A program made the position numbers and the translations under genes. Positions 44,237 through 53,026 of a stretch of DNA of 64,000 bases are shown here, in pieces. The notes under the pieces were generated by a model. That model worked only from the letters and a program-made list of their open reading frames with translations, did no database searches and was not told the origin of the DNA. The stretch lies in assembly GCA_020161455.1 (NCBI GenBank), contig JAIUNZ010000001.1, positions 62,001-126,000 of the forward strand, read 5' to 3'. Each line of letters opens with the position of its first letter. The stretch's first letter is position 1. Origin of the DNA: Bacteroidota bacterium. GTDB lineage: Bacteria > Bacteroidota > Bacteroidia > Flavobacteriales > Flavobacteriaceae.

Positions 44237-46159
44237 ATGCAATTTAAACATCCAGAATTTCTATACTTCTTATTCTTATTGGTCATCCCAATTCTGGTAC
44301 ATTTATTTCAATTACGTCGTTTTAAAAGAGAATACTTTACCAACGTACAATTCCTAAAAGAACTAGCGGTACAAACTCGAAAAAGTTCCACCATAAAAAA
44401 GTGGTTACTCCTATTTACTCGTTTATTACTACTTACTTTCTTGATTCTAGCCTTTGCACAACCGTTCTTTTCTGCTAAAGAAAGCCCGAAAGCTAACAAC
44501 GAAATGTATATTGTTTTAGATAACTCCTATAGTATGCAAGCAAAAGGAAAACAAGGTGAATTGTTAAAGCGTGCCGTCCAAGATTTATTAGAACACACTC
44601 CCGAAAATCAAAGCTTTTCTTTAATGACCAATTCGGAAAATTATTGGAATACCGACATAAAATCCATTCAAAAAGAATTGCAAAATTTAGATTATAGCGC
44701 CACTGGTTTTGAAATTGAAAGTGCTATTGCGAAAATTAATGCTCGTAAATCAGCCTTCAACAAAGATATCATCGTGATTACTGATGCCATTGGCATAAAA
44801 AACAACCAAACTAAAGGATTTAAAAAAGAAGACAACGTCTATTTCATCATTCCTGAAGCGGAACAGAAAAACAATGTGGCTATTGATAGCGTTTATTTGA
44901 CACAAACCTTAGATAATTTCTATGAAATTGGCGTATCGCTTTCTTCTTATGGCATCAATAAAACGGAAACACCTGTAGCTTTATACAACAAAGGTAAACT
45001 AATAGCCAAAACCTTATTGACAATAGAAAATGGAAAGAAATCCATCAACTTCACCATTCCAAAAGAAGAGTTCAACGGATATGTTTCCATTGAGGATAAA
45101 GGATTGAGCTACGATAACACCTATTATTTTAGCATCACAAAACCAAGAAAAACCAATGTTATCAGCATAGGAGATTCAGAAAAAAGTAATTTTTTAGCAC
45201 GAATTTATACTAGTGATGAGTTCAATTACAGCAACTTCCCGTTAAACAGCTTGGATTACAATCAAATTGAAAAGCAAGACGCCATTATAATAAATGAGTT
45301 GGTAACTATTCCACAAGCTTTGCAAACAACGTTAAAAAATTTCGTGTCAAAAGGTGGGAACGTAATTTTTATTCCTTCCAATGAAAACACAAACACCAAC
45401 AGTTTCTTAGCAAATTTTGGAGCAATACAATTGCAATCAGCTACTACAAATGAAAAGAAAGTAACCAAAATAAATTTTAATCATCCATTATTCAATTCAG
45501 TATTTGAAAAGAAAGTTGATAACTTTCAATATCCAATGGTTAAAAACTCATTTAGTATAATCAGTAAAACGCCAAGTATATTAAGCTATGAAGATCAAAG
45601 TACGTTTCTAACTTCTATTAAAAACGACTTATCTTCAGTATATGTTTTTGCAGCACCAATCAATAAAAGCAATAGTAATTTCCAAAATTCACCGCTGATT
45701 GTTCCAATATTTTATAATATGTCACAAAATGCACTACGCTTGGGAATATCGGATATAAAAATTGGCAGCAATCAACCTTTTGTAGTAGAAACAACGATGG
45801 GTAAAGACGAAATTGTAGAACTAAAGAATGATATCGAAAGATTCATTCCATCGCAACAATTGATGGCATCCAAAGTAAAAATGACTTTCAATGAAAACCC
45901 AAAAAATGCTGGTAATTTCGGTATATTCAACGGAAATAATTTAATAGAAAACCTAGGTTTTAATTACAACAGAAGTGAAAGTAATTTATCGCAAAGTAAT
46001 AGTAATATTGCAGACGATTTTTCTTTAATAAATGATGTTGATAGTGTATTCAACACTATTCAAATCGATAGAACCGATACACAAATCTGGAAATGGTTTG
46101 TGATGCTAGCGCTACTCTTTTTAGTGATTGAATTACTAATCCAAAAATTTGTAAAATGA
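44237..46159 (+). CDS. BatA-domain membrane protein
   Basis: A 640-residue inner-membrane protein. The N-terminus is the BatA/aerotolerance domain: MQFKHPEFLYFLFLLVIPILVHLFQLRRFKREYFTN, with a second helix KWLLLFTRLLLLTFLILAFAQPFFS. A vWA-like domain (EMYIVLDNSYSMQAKGKQGELL) has the MIDAS-like DNSYS. A C-terminal membrane helix is at about 615-635. Related Bat proteins support stress tolerance, but the exact job is not known. It starts an operon: its stop overlaps the next start by four bases. Confidence 0.85.
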   Translation: MQFKHPEFLYFLFLLVIPILVHLFQLRRFKREYFTNVQFLKELAVQTRKSSTIKKWLLLFTRLLLLTFLILAFAQPFFSAKESPKANNEMYIVLDNSYSMQAKGKQGELLKRAVQDLLEHTPENQSFSLMTNSENYWNTDIKSIQKELQNLDYSATGFEIESAIAKINARKSAFNKDIIVITDAIGIKNNQTKGFKKEDNVYFIIPEAEQKNNVAIDSVYLTQTLDNFYEIGVSLSSYGINKTETPVALYNKGKLIAKTLLTIENGKKSINFTIPKEEFNGYVSIEDKGLSYDNTYYFSITKPRKTNVISIGDSEKSNFLARIYTSDEFNYSNFPLNSLDYNQIEKQDAIIINELVTIPQALQTTLKNFVSKGGNVIFIPSNENTNTNSFLANFGAIQLQSATTNEKKVTKINFNHPLFNSVFEKKVDNFQYPMVKNSFSIISKTPSILSYEDQSTFLTSIKNDLSSVYVFAAPINKSNSNFQNSPLIVPIFYNMSQNALRLGISDIKIGSNQPFVVETTMGKDEIVELKNDIERFIPSQQLMASKVKMTFNENPKNAGNFGIFNGNNLIENLGFNYNRSESNLSQSNSNIADDFSLINDVDSVFNTIQIDRTDTQIWKWFVMLALLFLVIELLIQKFVK

Positions 46160-47409
46160 ATGTAATTATTAGAAATGCAAAAGTAATTGACGAGAATAGT
46201 ACTTTTCATAATCAAACGGTTTCTCTAAAAATTAAAAACGGAACGATTGAAGCAATAGCTGCATCTATCAAAGAAGAAAGTGGTTATAAAGAGATAGAAA
46301 TCAGCGGTCTTCATGTTTCACAAGGTTGGTTTGACAGCAGTGTCTCACTAGGTGAACCAGGGTTTGAAGACAGAGAAACTATAAAAAATGGATTAGAAGT
46401 TGCTGCCAAAAGTGGCTTCACTGGAATAGCATTGCAACCCAATACTTTTCCTGTTTTAGATAATCAATCACAAATTAATTTCGTAAAACAAAAAGCTACT
46501 AATGCGGTTACAGATTTGTTTCCAATCGGTGCATTGACTAAAAATAGTGAAGCAACCGATTTAGCCGAACTATTTGACATGAAAAATGCTGGAGCCATTG
46601 CATTTGGTGATTATAATAAAAGTATTTCTAATGCCAATTTGCTCAAAATAGCTTTACAGTACGTTCAAGATTTTGATGGCTTAGTGATTGCTTTTTGTCA
46701 AAATCAAAACCTAAAAGGAAATGGTGTTGCCAATGAAGGTATCACTTCTACCCGATTGGGATTAAAAGGAATTCCAAGTTTAGCCGAAGAATTAGATGTC
46801 GCTAGAAATTTGTTTTTATTAGAATATACTGGTGGTAAAATGCACATTCCAACCGTATCAACTGCAAAATCGGTTGCATTAATCAAAGAAGCAAAAGCAA
46901 AAGGATTAAACGTTACATGCAGTGTTGCTGTTCATCATTTAACAGTAACAGACGAAAAACTAGAAAGTTTTGATTCACGATATAAAGTGGCACCTCCATT
47001 ACGAACAGAAATAGATCGAAAAGCTTTGATTAAAGGCATTTTAAACGACACTATTGATTGTATTACTTCAGACCATAATCCAATAGATATTGAACAGAAG
47101 AAGATGGAATTTGATATGGCAAAAAGCGGTACTATCGGTTTAGAAAGTGCTTTTGGAGCATTGAACACTGTCTTACCTATCGAGGTAATTATTAAAAAAT
47201 TAACCGCTGCAAAAGCTTTTTTTCAAATAGAAAACCAATCCATTGAAATAGGGAATAAAGCCAATTTAACATTTTTTACTACTGACAATAATTGGCATTT
47301 TACAAAAGAAAATATTTTATCGAAATCTAAAAATTCTGCATTTTTAGGTCAAAAGATGAAAGGAAAAGTAGTTGGGGTTTATAACAACAAAACATTAATT
47401 TTAGCATAA
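46156..47409 (+). CDS. Dihydroorotase-like protein lacking metal ligands (PyrC-prime type)
   Basis: The 417-residue protein belongs to the dihydroorotase family by its overall plan (IDENSTFHN, EISGLHVSQGWFD, CSVAVHHLTVTDE, CITSDHNPID). In the first metal motif, DxHxHxREPG has become DSSVSLGEPG at residues 60-69: H62, H64 and R66 are replaced by S62, S64 and G66. Catalysis through the usual zinc site should be lost. A non-catalytic partner role, as with the PyrC-prime subunit of some aspartate carbamoyltransferases, is possible. Cotranscribed with the BatA-like gene. Confidence 0.85.
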   Translation: MNVIIRNAKVIDENSTFHNQTVSLKIKNGTIEAIAASIKEESGYKEIEISGLHVSQGWFDSSVSLGEPGFEDRETIKNGLEVAAKSGFTGIALQPNTFPVLDNQSQINFVKQKATNAVTDLFPIGALTKNSEATDLAELFDMKNAGAIAFGDYNKSISNANLLKIALQYVQDFDGLVIAFCQNQNLKGNGVANEGITSTRLGLKGIPSLAEELDVARNLFLLEYTGGKMHIPTVSTAKSVALIKEAKAKGLNVTCSVAVHHLTVTDEKLESFDSRYKVAPPLRTEIDRKALIKGILNDTIDCITSDHNPIDIEQKKMEFDMAKSGTIGLESAFGALNTVLPIEVIIKKLTAAKAFFQIENQSIEIGNKANLTFFTTDNNWHFTKENILSKSKNSAFLGQKMKGKVVGVYNNKTLILA

Positions 47410-47416
47410 ATCAATT

Positions 47417-47743
47417 ATGGAAAATTTTACAGATAAAGGAAAGAATACCGCCATAGTAGCCTATATGACCATCATTGGATCAGTAGTTGCCATTTTCATG
47501 AATCAAGATCAAAACAAATCAGAATTTGCTTCTTTTCATATTAGACAAGCCTTAGGACTATTCATTTCTTTCTTCTTACTTGGATATTTTGTGGGTTATG
47601 CTAATAGTTGGACAGCAACATCAGCTTTCTATTTATTCTATTTCATTCTATGGATTTATGGATTTATAGGTGCTTTACAATCGCAAAAAAGAGAAATTCC
47701 ATTAGTGGGTAATTTTTTTCAAAACCTTTTTAAAACTATTTAA
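47417..47743 (+). CDS. DUF4870/Tic20-like membrane protein
   Basis: A 108-residue protein with three or four hydrophobic helices: AIVAYMTIIGSVVAIFMN (13-30), HIRQALGLFISFFLLGYFVG (40-60) and FYLFYFILWIYGFIGAL (70-87). The FHIRQALG motif is typical of DUF4870. Function unknown. It is seven bases after the dihydroorotase-like gene and overlaps the esterase start by one base (TAATG). Confidence 0.82.
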   Translation: MENFTDKGKNTAIVAYMTIIGSVVAIFMNQDQNKSEFASFHIRQALGLFISFFLLGYFVGYANSWTATSAFYLFYFILWIYGFIGALQSQKREIPLVGNFFQNLFKTI

Positions 47744-48387
47744 TGAATTTTTCACTACATCACATCGTTCGAGAGCCAAAAATAAAAAAAGAAAAGAATC
47801 CTTTAATCCTATTACTGCATGGTTATGGCAGTAACGAAGAAGATTTATTTTCTTTCGCTAGCGAACTGCCTGACGAATACTTTGTGATTTCAGTACGCGC
47901 ACCACATGACATGATGTACAATAGTTTTGCATGGTATGCTATTAATTTTGATGCTGATGAAAATAAATTCTCAGATATTGAACAAGCACAATCATCCCTA
48001 GTTTTAATTGCTACTTTTATAGATGAAGTAGTTCAAAATTACCCAATTGACCAAAAGAATGTTACTCTTATAGGTTTTAGTCAAGGTTGTATATTAAGTT
48101 ATGCAGTAGCACTAACCTATCCCGAAAAAGTGCAAAGAGTTGTTGCCATGAGTGGTTATCTGAATACTGAAATAGCAGATGAAGATTTTGCTAAGAATGA
48201 TTTTAGCAACCTTAAGATATTTGCTTCTCACGGAACAGTTGACCAGGTAATACCGGTAGATTGGGCAAGAAATTCGATTCCAAAAATTAAAGCGTTGGGC
48301 ATTGATATTGTTTTTAAAGAATATCCTGTTGGTCATGGCGTTGCTCCACAAAATTTCTATGATTTTAAAAATTGGTTGGAGGCATAA
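47743..48387 (+). CDS. Phospholipase/carboxylesterase-family alpha/beta hydrolase
   Basis: A 214-residue hydrolase with the LLLHGYGSNEEDLFSF oxyanion-hole region, nucleophile elbow GFSQGC, acidic residue in HGTVDQVIPV and histidine in PVGHGVAP. This matches small carboxylesterases that cleave short acyl esters. Last gene of the 44237-48387 operon, before a convergent terminator. Confidence 0.9.
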   Translation: MNFSLHHIVREPKIKKEKNPLILLLHGYGSNEEDLFSFASELPDEYFVISVRAPHDMMYNSFAWYAINFDADENKFSDIEQAQSSLVLIATFIDEVVQNYPIDQKNVTLIGFSQGCILSYAVALTYPEKVQRVVAMSGYLNTEIADEDFAKNDFSNLKIFASHGTVDQVIPVDWARNSIPKIKALGIDIVFKEYPVGHGVAPQNFYDFKNWLEA

Positions 48388-48420
48388 AAAAATCCCGAAG
48401 TTTCTCGGGATTGTTTTTTT
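48386..48420. terminator. Bidirectional terminator after the esterase gene
   Basis: Stem AATCCCGA/TCGGGATT (48391-48398 with 48405-48412), six-base loop, A-run left and T-run right. Serves the esterase operon (plus) and the lipoprotein gene (minus). Confidence 0.87.
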
Positions 48421-48907
48421 ATTTTTCTTCTATGTCGGTCCCTAATACTTTTTTACCGATAAAATCATCTCCAGCATAAAGTATTTTTTCACCTTGTTTT
48501 AGTATGTATCCTTTGTAAGGAATCAACTGCCATTCATTTAAAACCCAAGATTCTCCTTCCGTTTTTCTAGTTAAGATATACGTTTCTGTAGAATTTGGTA
48601 AAAACAATTCCGCCTGACTTCCATCTTCACTAAACATAATGAAAACACTAACGGTTTCGTCTTCATTCTGTGGCTTATCAATTGGATTTAATTGAACACC
48701 AGTGAATAGCTTAACGCATTCTTTATTCAACTTTGACCAAATATAGCCTGCTGATGCCAAACACCCATTTTCATCTTTATCCACAGCTTTCATCACTTCT
48801 TTTGATTCTGCTTGAGGTAAAACATCTTCATCCGCTTTTTTATCAGTCAATTTACATGACAGCGCGACAAAAAGAACCATTACTAAGTAAATACTATTTT
48901 TCATCAA
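48419..48907 (-). CDS. Lipoprotein of unknown function
   Basis: A 162-residue protein with lipobox FVALSC (C18) followed by an acidic/charged linker. The rest contains ENGCLASAGYIWSKLNKECVKL, with two more cysteines that may pair, and a beta-rich C-terminal part (FIMFSEDGSQAELFL, YILKQGEKILYAGDDFIG). No family recognised. Four bases downstream of the next minus-strand gene, so cotranscribed. Confidence 0.72.
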   Translation of the reverse strand: MMKNSIYLVMVLFVALSCKLTDKKADEDVLPQAESKEVMKAVDKDENGCLASAGYIWSKLNKECVKLFTGVQLNPIDKPQNEDETVSVFIMFSEDGSQAELFLPNSTETYILTRKTEGESWVLNEWQLIPYKGYILKQGEKILYAGDDFIGKKVLGTDIEEK

Positions 48908-48911
48908 ATGT

Positions 48912-49406
48912 TTAATTTAATTGCATCGGATAAAGATAACTATTCATAACTTCAAATGAAATAGTTTGATCGTCATTTATAAAATATTTTAACATCACTT
49001 CTCCCCAAAGTTTGCCGTCGCTATAATCAGCAATAATCCATCTGTGGTTTAAAACTTTCACACTATTGATGATAAACTTCTGATTACCCAATTTTTCTTG
49101 ATCTGTAAATTTATTGCCTTCAGGGTTATCATTATAAGATAGTAACGCTTGTTTTACTTTTTCTTCAAAAGCAGTAACATCGGTTATTTTGCTTTCATAA
49201 AGATAATTTTGTGCTCTATCATTGTTTTTTAATTCAAATTTATCTCCAGATGGAATTGTCATGAGATTCAAACTATCTTTAAGTTTAGCGTTTTCAACTT
49301 TTGCATCATTTAATTCTCCCGAATATTTAGTAGAAAAATATTTATAGGTAAACACATTCATCAACAAGGCAATAATCAATAAATATAAGGTCAGTGATTT
49401 TTTCAT
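48912..49406 (-). CDS. Membrane-anchored protein of unknown function
   Basis: A 164-residue protein with an uncleaved-looking N-terminal helix (LTLYLLIIALLMNVFTYKYF) and a short coiled segment. A C-terminal alpha/beta domain follows (KFIINSVKVLNHRWIIADYSDG, then WGEVMLKYFIN) that resembles small hydrolase-like folds without catalytic motifs. Between the MBL hydrolase and the lipoprotein on the same strand, with short gaps (12 and 4 bases). Confidence 0.7.
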   Translation of the reverse strand: MKKSLTLYLLIIALLMNVFTYKYFSTKYSGELNDAKVENAKLKDSLNLMTIPSGDKFELKNNDRAQNYLYESKITDVTAFEEKVKQALLSYNDNPEGNKFTDQEKLGNQKFIINSVKVLNHRWIIADYSDGKLWGEVMLKYFINDDQTISFEVMNSYLYPMQLN

Positions 49407-49418
49407 TTTTAATTTTAA

Positions 49419-50195
49419 TTAAAGAGTAACTTCTAAATTGTCATAAGCCAAAAATACATTTTTGGGCAATTTTTTTTGAACTTCTTCATGAAAACCCAAC
49501 AAGTGACTAATGTGTGTTAAATAGGCTTTCTCAGGTTGAACCAAATGTATAAAATTTAAGGCATCTTGCAAACTAAAATGAGAATGATGTTCTTCTTCTC
49601 GCAAAGCATTAATTACCAGTATTTTTGTGCCTTTAACTTTCTCAATTTCTTTTTCATCAATGCTTTTTACATCCGTTAAATAAGTAAAATCTTGAATCCT
49701 ATATCCAAAAACCTGTACCAATCCATGATTAACATTTATTGGAATAATTGGAGTTTCATTGATATAAAAAGGTTTGTCATTTTCAACTTCAAAAGTAGCA
49801 ACACTTGGTGCTCCTGGATATTTGTTTTCGTTTTCAAAAATATAATCAAAACGTTTTGCTAAATTTTTTAATACTTTTTGATGTCCATAAACTGGTATTG
49901 CTTTTCGTTGCTTGAAGAAAAAAGGTCTAATATCATCTAAACCTGCAGTGTGGTCGGCATGTTCGTGGGTGAATAAAATAGCATCTAATTGTTCACAACC
50001 CGAAGTTAACATTTGTTGCCTAAAATCTGGACCACAATCAATTACTATAGAAGTATCATACCACGTTACCCAAACCGATACCCGTAAACGCTTGTCCTTT
50101 AAATCTGTACTTTTGCAAACCGAATGATGGCTACCAATCACAGGAATTCCTTGAGAAGTTCCCGTTCCAAGAAAATAAACGGTCATTTTTTGCAT
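49419..50195 (-). CDS. MBL-fold metallo-hydrolase, PhnP-like
   Basis: The 258-residue protein starts with VYFLGTGTSQGIPVIG. Its metal motif is FTHEHADHTAGLDDIRPF (HxHxDH), and it has VNALREEEHHSHFSL and AYLTHISHLLGFH for the other ligands. PhnP-like enzymes are phosphodiesterases acting on cyclic phosphates; this substrate is inferred. The ATG at 50195 is used; a second ATG nine bases in is possible. Leads a three-gene minus-strand run. Confidence 0.9.
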   Translation of the reverse strand: MQKMTVYFLGTGTSQGIPVIGSHHSVCKSTDLKDKRLRVSVWVTWYDTSIVIDCGPDFRQQMLTSGCEQLDAILFTHEHADHTAGLDDIRPFFFKQRKAIPVYGHQKVLKNLAKRFDYIFENENKYPGAPSVATFEVENDKPFYINETPIIPINVNHGLVQVFGYRIQDFTYLTDVKSIDEKEIEKVKGTKILVINALREEEHHSHFSLQDALNFIHLVQPEKAYLTHISHLLGFHEEVQKKLPKNVFLAYDNLEVTL

Positions 50196-50314
50196 GGTAT
50201 TTGTAGATGTTATTTGAGATTGATTTATAAATGAAAAACTAAATACAAAAATAGCGTTAATTCTCTTTTAATAAAAGTACTATTTGTTTAACTTTGCAAA
50301 GCATACATTACACT

Positions 50315-51784
50315 ATGGATAATTATATTACTGACATTAAATTAAAAGGCGACAAAGTATTTGAGCAGATTCCCGCTATTAAAGATAAAGCATTGCGCAT
50401 TAACTTAAACGAGAATATATATGGAACTTTTGCCGAAATTGGTGCTGGTCAAGAAACCGTAAGACATTTTTTTAGAGCAGGTGGCTCTTCGGGAACTATC
50501 GCAAAAGCTATGTCGGCTTATGATAAAGATTTTAGCGATGCCATATATGGTATTGAGAACGATGGAAGATATGTTACCGAAAGTAGGGTTAAAAAAATGT
50601 TGTCTCATGAATTTCAATTAATCGAACAACGTTTAAAAAGAGACAAACATCCAAACAAAATGTTCTTTAGTTATGCAAATACTGTTGCTACTATTGATTT
50701 TGCGAAACAGTTTAAAGGTCATGGTTGGGTTGGAATTAGATATCAAGTTGACCCAGAACAAGATTATAACGAAATAACATTACACATTCGTTTTAAAGAA
50801 ACCGATGCCAAATTACAGCAAGAAACATTAGGTATTCTTGGCGTAAACTTAATATATGGTGCTTTTTACAAACATAATGATCCCAAGAAACTATTGCGAT
50901 ACTTATATGATCACATCAGTAAAGATCAAATAGAAATTGACACTATTAACTTTTCAGGTCCAATATTTGAAAATGTTGACAATCGCTTGATGAGTTTACA
51001 GTTAGTAAAAAACAACATGACCGATGCTGTAATGTTTGGTCCAGATGGAAATAACATTCTTCCCGCTTCTATTTTATATAAAAAGAACATCCTTGCTCTT
51101 AGAGGCAGTTTTAGACCAGTTACTCAAGTAAACATGGACATGTATGAGCGATCGTTAAAAATGTTCCAAGAAGAAAATAAAGTTGAAAAGGAAAATACTT
51201 TAGTAATTTTTGAAATTACACTTTCTAATTTACGTTCCGAAGGAGAAATTGATGAACGCGATTTTATGGATAGAGCGGAATTACTTTGCTCTCTGGGACA
51301 AACAGTTATGATTTCAAATTTCCAAGAATATTATAAAGTTGTTGAATACTTCTCAAGTTATACCAAAGCGAGAATGGGATTAGCAATGGGTGTAAATAAT
51401 TTGGTAGATATTTTTGATGAAAAATACTATCGCCATTTAAGCGGCGGAATTCTTGAAGCTTTTGGTAAATTATTCTACCGTGATTTAAAAGTATTTTTGT
51501 ATCCGATGGAAGATGAAAATGGAGAAATTATTACGTCACAAAATCTGAAAGTACATCCAAGAATGAAAGAATTGTATAAGTTCTTTGCCTATAATGGAAA
51601 AGTAGTTGACATTACTGATTTTGACAAAGAACATTTAAAAATATTCTCTCGTGAAGTTTTAAAAATGATAGGAGAAGGAAAATCTGGTTGGGAAAAATTA
51701 TTGCCAAGAGGAATTGCCGAAATTATTAAAAAACAACAATTATTTGGTTATGATCCCAATCAAATTCTTGAAGAAGCAAAATAA
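50315..51784 (+). CDS. Conserved protein of unknown function
   Basis: A 489-residue cytoplasmic protein with a very conserved look: RINLNENIYGTFAEIGAGQETVRHFFRAGGSSGTIAKAMSAYDK. It contains no HxGH motif, so the nucleotidyltransferase label used in some genomes is not supported. I recognise no catalytic pattern. The ATG at 50315 is preferred; an in-frame TTG 21 bases upstream sits in the -7 element TAACTTTG (50289-50296). A strong terminator follows. Confidence 0.8.
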   Translation: MDNYITDIKLKGDKVFEQIPAIKDKALRINLNENIYGTFAEIGAGQETVRHFFRAGGSSGTIAKAMSAYDKDFSDAIYGIENDGRYVTESRVKKMLSHEFQLIEQRLKRDKHPNKMFFSYANTVATIDFAKQFKGHGWVGIRYQVDPEQDYNEITLHIRFKETDAKLQQETLGILGVNLIYGAFYKHNDPKKLLRYLYDHISKDQIEIDTINFSGPIFENVDNRLMSLQLVKNNMTDAVMFGPDGNNILPASILYKKNILALRGSFRPVTQVNMDMYERSLKMFQEENKVEKENTLVIFEITLSNLRSEGEIDERDFMDRAELLCSLGQTVMISNFQEYYKVVEYFSSYTKARMGLAMGVNNLVDIFDEKYYRHLSGGILEAFGKLFYRDLKVFLYPMEDENGEIITSQNLKVHPRMKELYKFFAYNGKVVDITDFDKEHLKIFSREVLKMIGEGKSGWEKLLPRGIAEIIKKQQLFGYDPNQILEEAK

Positions 51785-51789
51785 AAAAT

Positions 51790-51826
51790 AAAGACCCAAG
51801 TTTCAGAAAAACTTGGGTCTATTATT
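51790..51826. terminator. Bidirectional terminator between 50315 gene and bcp
   Basis: Stem AGACCCAAGTTT/AAACTTGGGTCT (51792-51803 with 51809-51820), five-base loop, flanked by an A-rich left side and a T-rich right side. Confidence 0.88.
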
Positions 51827-52278
51827 TATTTTAATATTTGATTAGAATGTGCTTTGGTCTTAACCGAAGTAATTACTTCATCAATAATTCCATTTTCGTT
51901 TATAACAAAAGTTGTTCTGTGAATTCCATCATATTCTTTCCCCATGAATTTTTTTGGTCCCCAAACTCCAAAAGCTTGAATTACCGATTTATCTTCATCT
52001 GCTAGTAATGGAAATGGAAGTTCGTATTTGTTTTTGAAGTTTCCTTGCGCCTTGGCACTATCTGCGCTAACACCAAGAAGAACATAATTATTAGCTTGAA
52101 AACGTTCGAAATTATCTCTTAAATCGCAAGCCTCGGTAGTACAACCAGGTGTGTTTGCTTTTGGATAAAAGAATACTACTAATTTTTTTCCTTTATAATC
52201 CGATAATTTGTGTGTATTTCCATCTTGATCTTTTCCTGAAAAGCATGGTGCTTTATCTCCTTTTTCTAATGTAGTCAT
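51826..52278 (-). CDS. bcp: Thioredoxin-dependent thiol peroxidase (Bcp/PrxQ)
   Basis: A 150-residue peroxiredoxin that reduces hydroperoxides. The peroxidatic cysteine lies in ANTPGCTTEACDLRD, with a second cysteine five residues later as resolving partner (PrxQ type). FSGKDQDGNTHKLSDYKGK precedes it, and the end is IDEVITSVKTKAHSNQIL. Divergent from nth. Confidence 0.94.
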   Translation of the reverse strand: MTTLEKGDKAPCFSGKDQDGNTHKLSDYKGKKLVVFFYPKANTPGCTTEACDLRDNFERFQANNYVLLGVSADSAKAQGNFKNKYELPFPLLADEDKSVIQAFGVWGPKKFMGKEYDGIHRTTFVINENGIIDEVITSVKTKAHSNQILK

Positions 52279-52285
52279 TCTGATT

Positions 52286-52314
52286 TTGTTTAAATATTTT
52301 AATGTTTAACTTTG
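52286..52314 (+). promoter_or_regulatory. Promoter TTG-N18-TAACTTTG of nth
   Basis: TTG at 52286-52288 and TAACTTTG at 52307-52314 with an 18-base spacer. The nth ATG at 52345 is 30 bases downstream. An in-frame TTG at 52312 is part of the -7 element and not a start. Confidence 0.7.
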
Positions 52315-52344
52315 TTTAAAGTTAGAGTAGATAAATTTAATAAA

Positions 52345-53004
52345 ATGAATAAAAAAGAACGAATAACATTTGTTATAAATACGTTAAATGAATTATATCC
52401 AGAAATTCCAATTCCTTTAGACCATAAAGACCCATATACATTATTGATTGCCGTTCTTTTATCAGCACAATGTACTGATGTTCGTGTAAATCAAATTACT
52501 CCCATATTATTTTCTAAAGCCGATAATCCATATGATATGGTAAAAATGAGTGTTGAGGAAATAAAAGAAATCATTAGGCCATGCGGTTTATCGCCTATGA
52601 AATCAAAAGGAATTCATGGCTTATCACAAATTTTAATTGATAAATATAATGGTGAAGTTCCGCAAAGTTTTGAAGCGTTAGAAGAATTACCTGCCGTTGG
52701 ACATAAAACGGCAAGTGTTGTAATGAGTCAAGCTTTTGGTGTTCCAGCATTTCCAGTTGACACACATATCCATAGATTACTCTATCGTTGGAATTTGACT
52801 AATGGTAAAAATGTTGCTCAAACGGAAAAGGATGCAAAAACTATTTTTCCAGAAGAATTATGGAATGATTTACATCTCCAAATTATCTGGTATGGAAGAG
52901 AATATTCGCCTGCACGTGGATGGAATTTAGAAAAAGACATCATCACAAAAACTATTGGTAGAAAGTCTGTTTTGAATGAATATCATAAAAGAACATCCCG
53001 ATAA
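52345..53004 (+). CDS. nth: Endonuclease III homologue without the iron-sulfur cysteines
   Basis: A 219-residue DNA glycosylase/AP lyase for oxidised pyrimidines. The helix-hairpin-helix ELPAVGHKTASVV has the catalytic lysine, and the aspartate is in FPVDTHIHRLLYRW. The usual C-terminal cluster loop (C-x6-C-x2-C-x5-C) is absent: the end reads YGREYSPARGWNLEKDIIT, then KTIGRKSVLNEYHKRTSR, with no cysteines. The only cysteines are in LSAQCTDVR and IRPCGLSP. The terminator stem overlaps the last codons. Confidence 0.9.
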   Translation: MNKKERITFVINTLNELYPEIPIPLDHKDPYTLLIAVLLSAQCTDVRVNQITPILFSKADNPYDMVKMSVEEIKEIIRPCGLSPMKSKGIHGLSQILIDKYNGEVPQSFEALEELPAVGHKTASVVMSQAFGVPAFPVDTHIHRLLYRWNLTNGKNVAQTEKDAKTIFPEELWNDLHLQIIWYGREYSPARGWNLEKDIITKTIGRKSVLNEYHKRTSR

Positions 53005-53026
53005 CTATCGGGATGTTCTTTTTAAT
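52988..53026. terminator. Terminator overlapping the nth stop codon
   Basis: Stem GAACATCCCGAT/ATCGGGATGTTC (52991-53002 with 53007-53018) begins inside the last nth codons and the stop falls in the loop. T-run on the right, A-run on the left, so it can also end the minus-strand 47-aa gene. Confidence 0.85.

Noticed and set aside
50315..51784. Nicotinate-nucleotide adenylyltransferase
   Set aside because: No HxGH or ISSTxxR motif is present, and the length is more than twice that of the enzyme.
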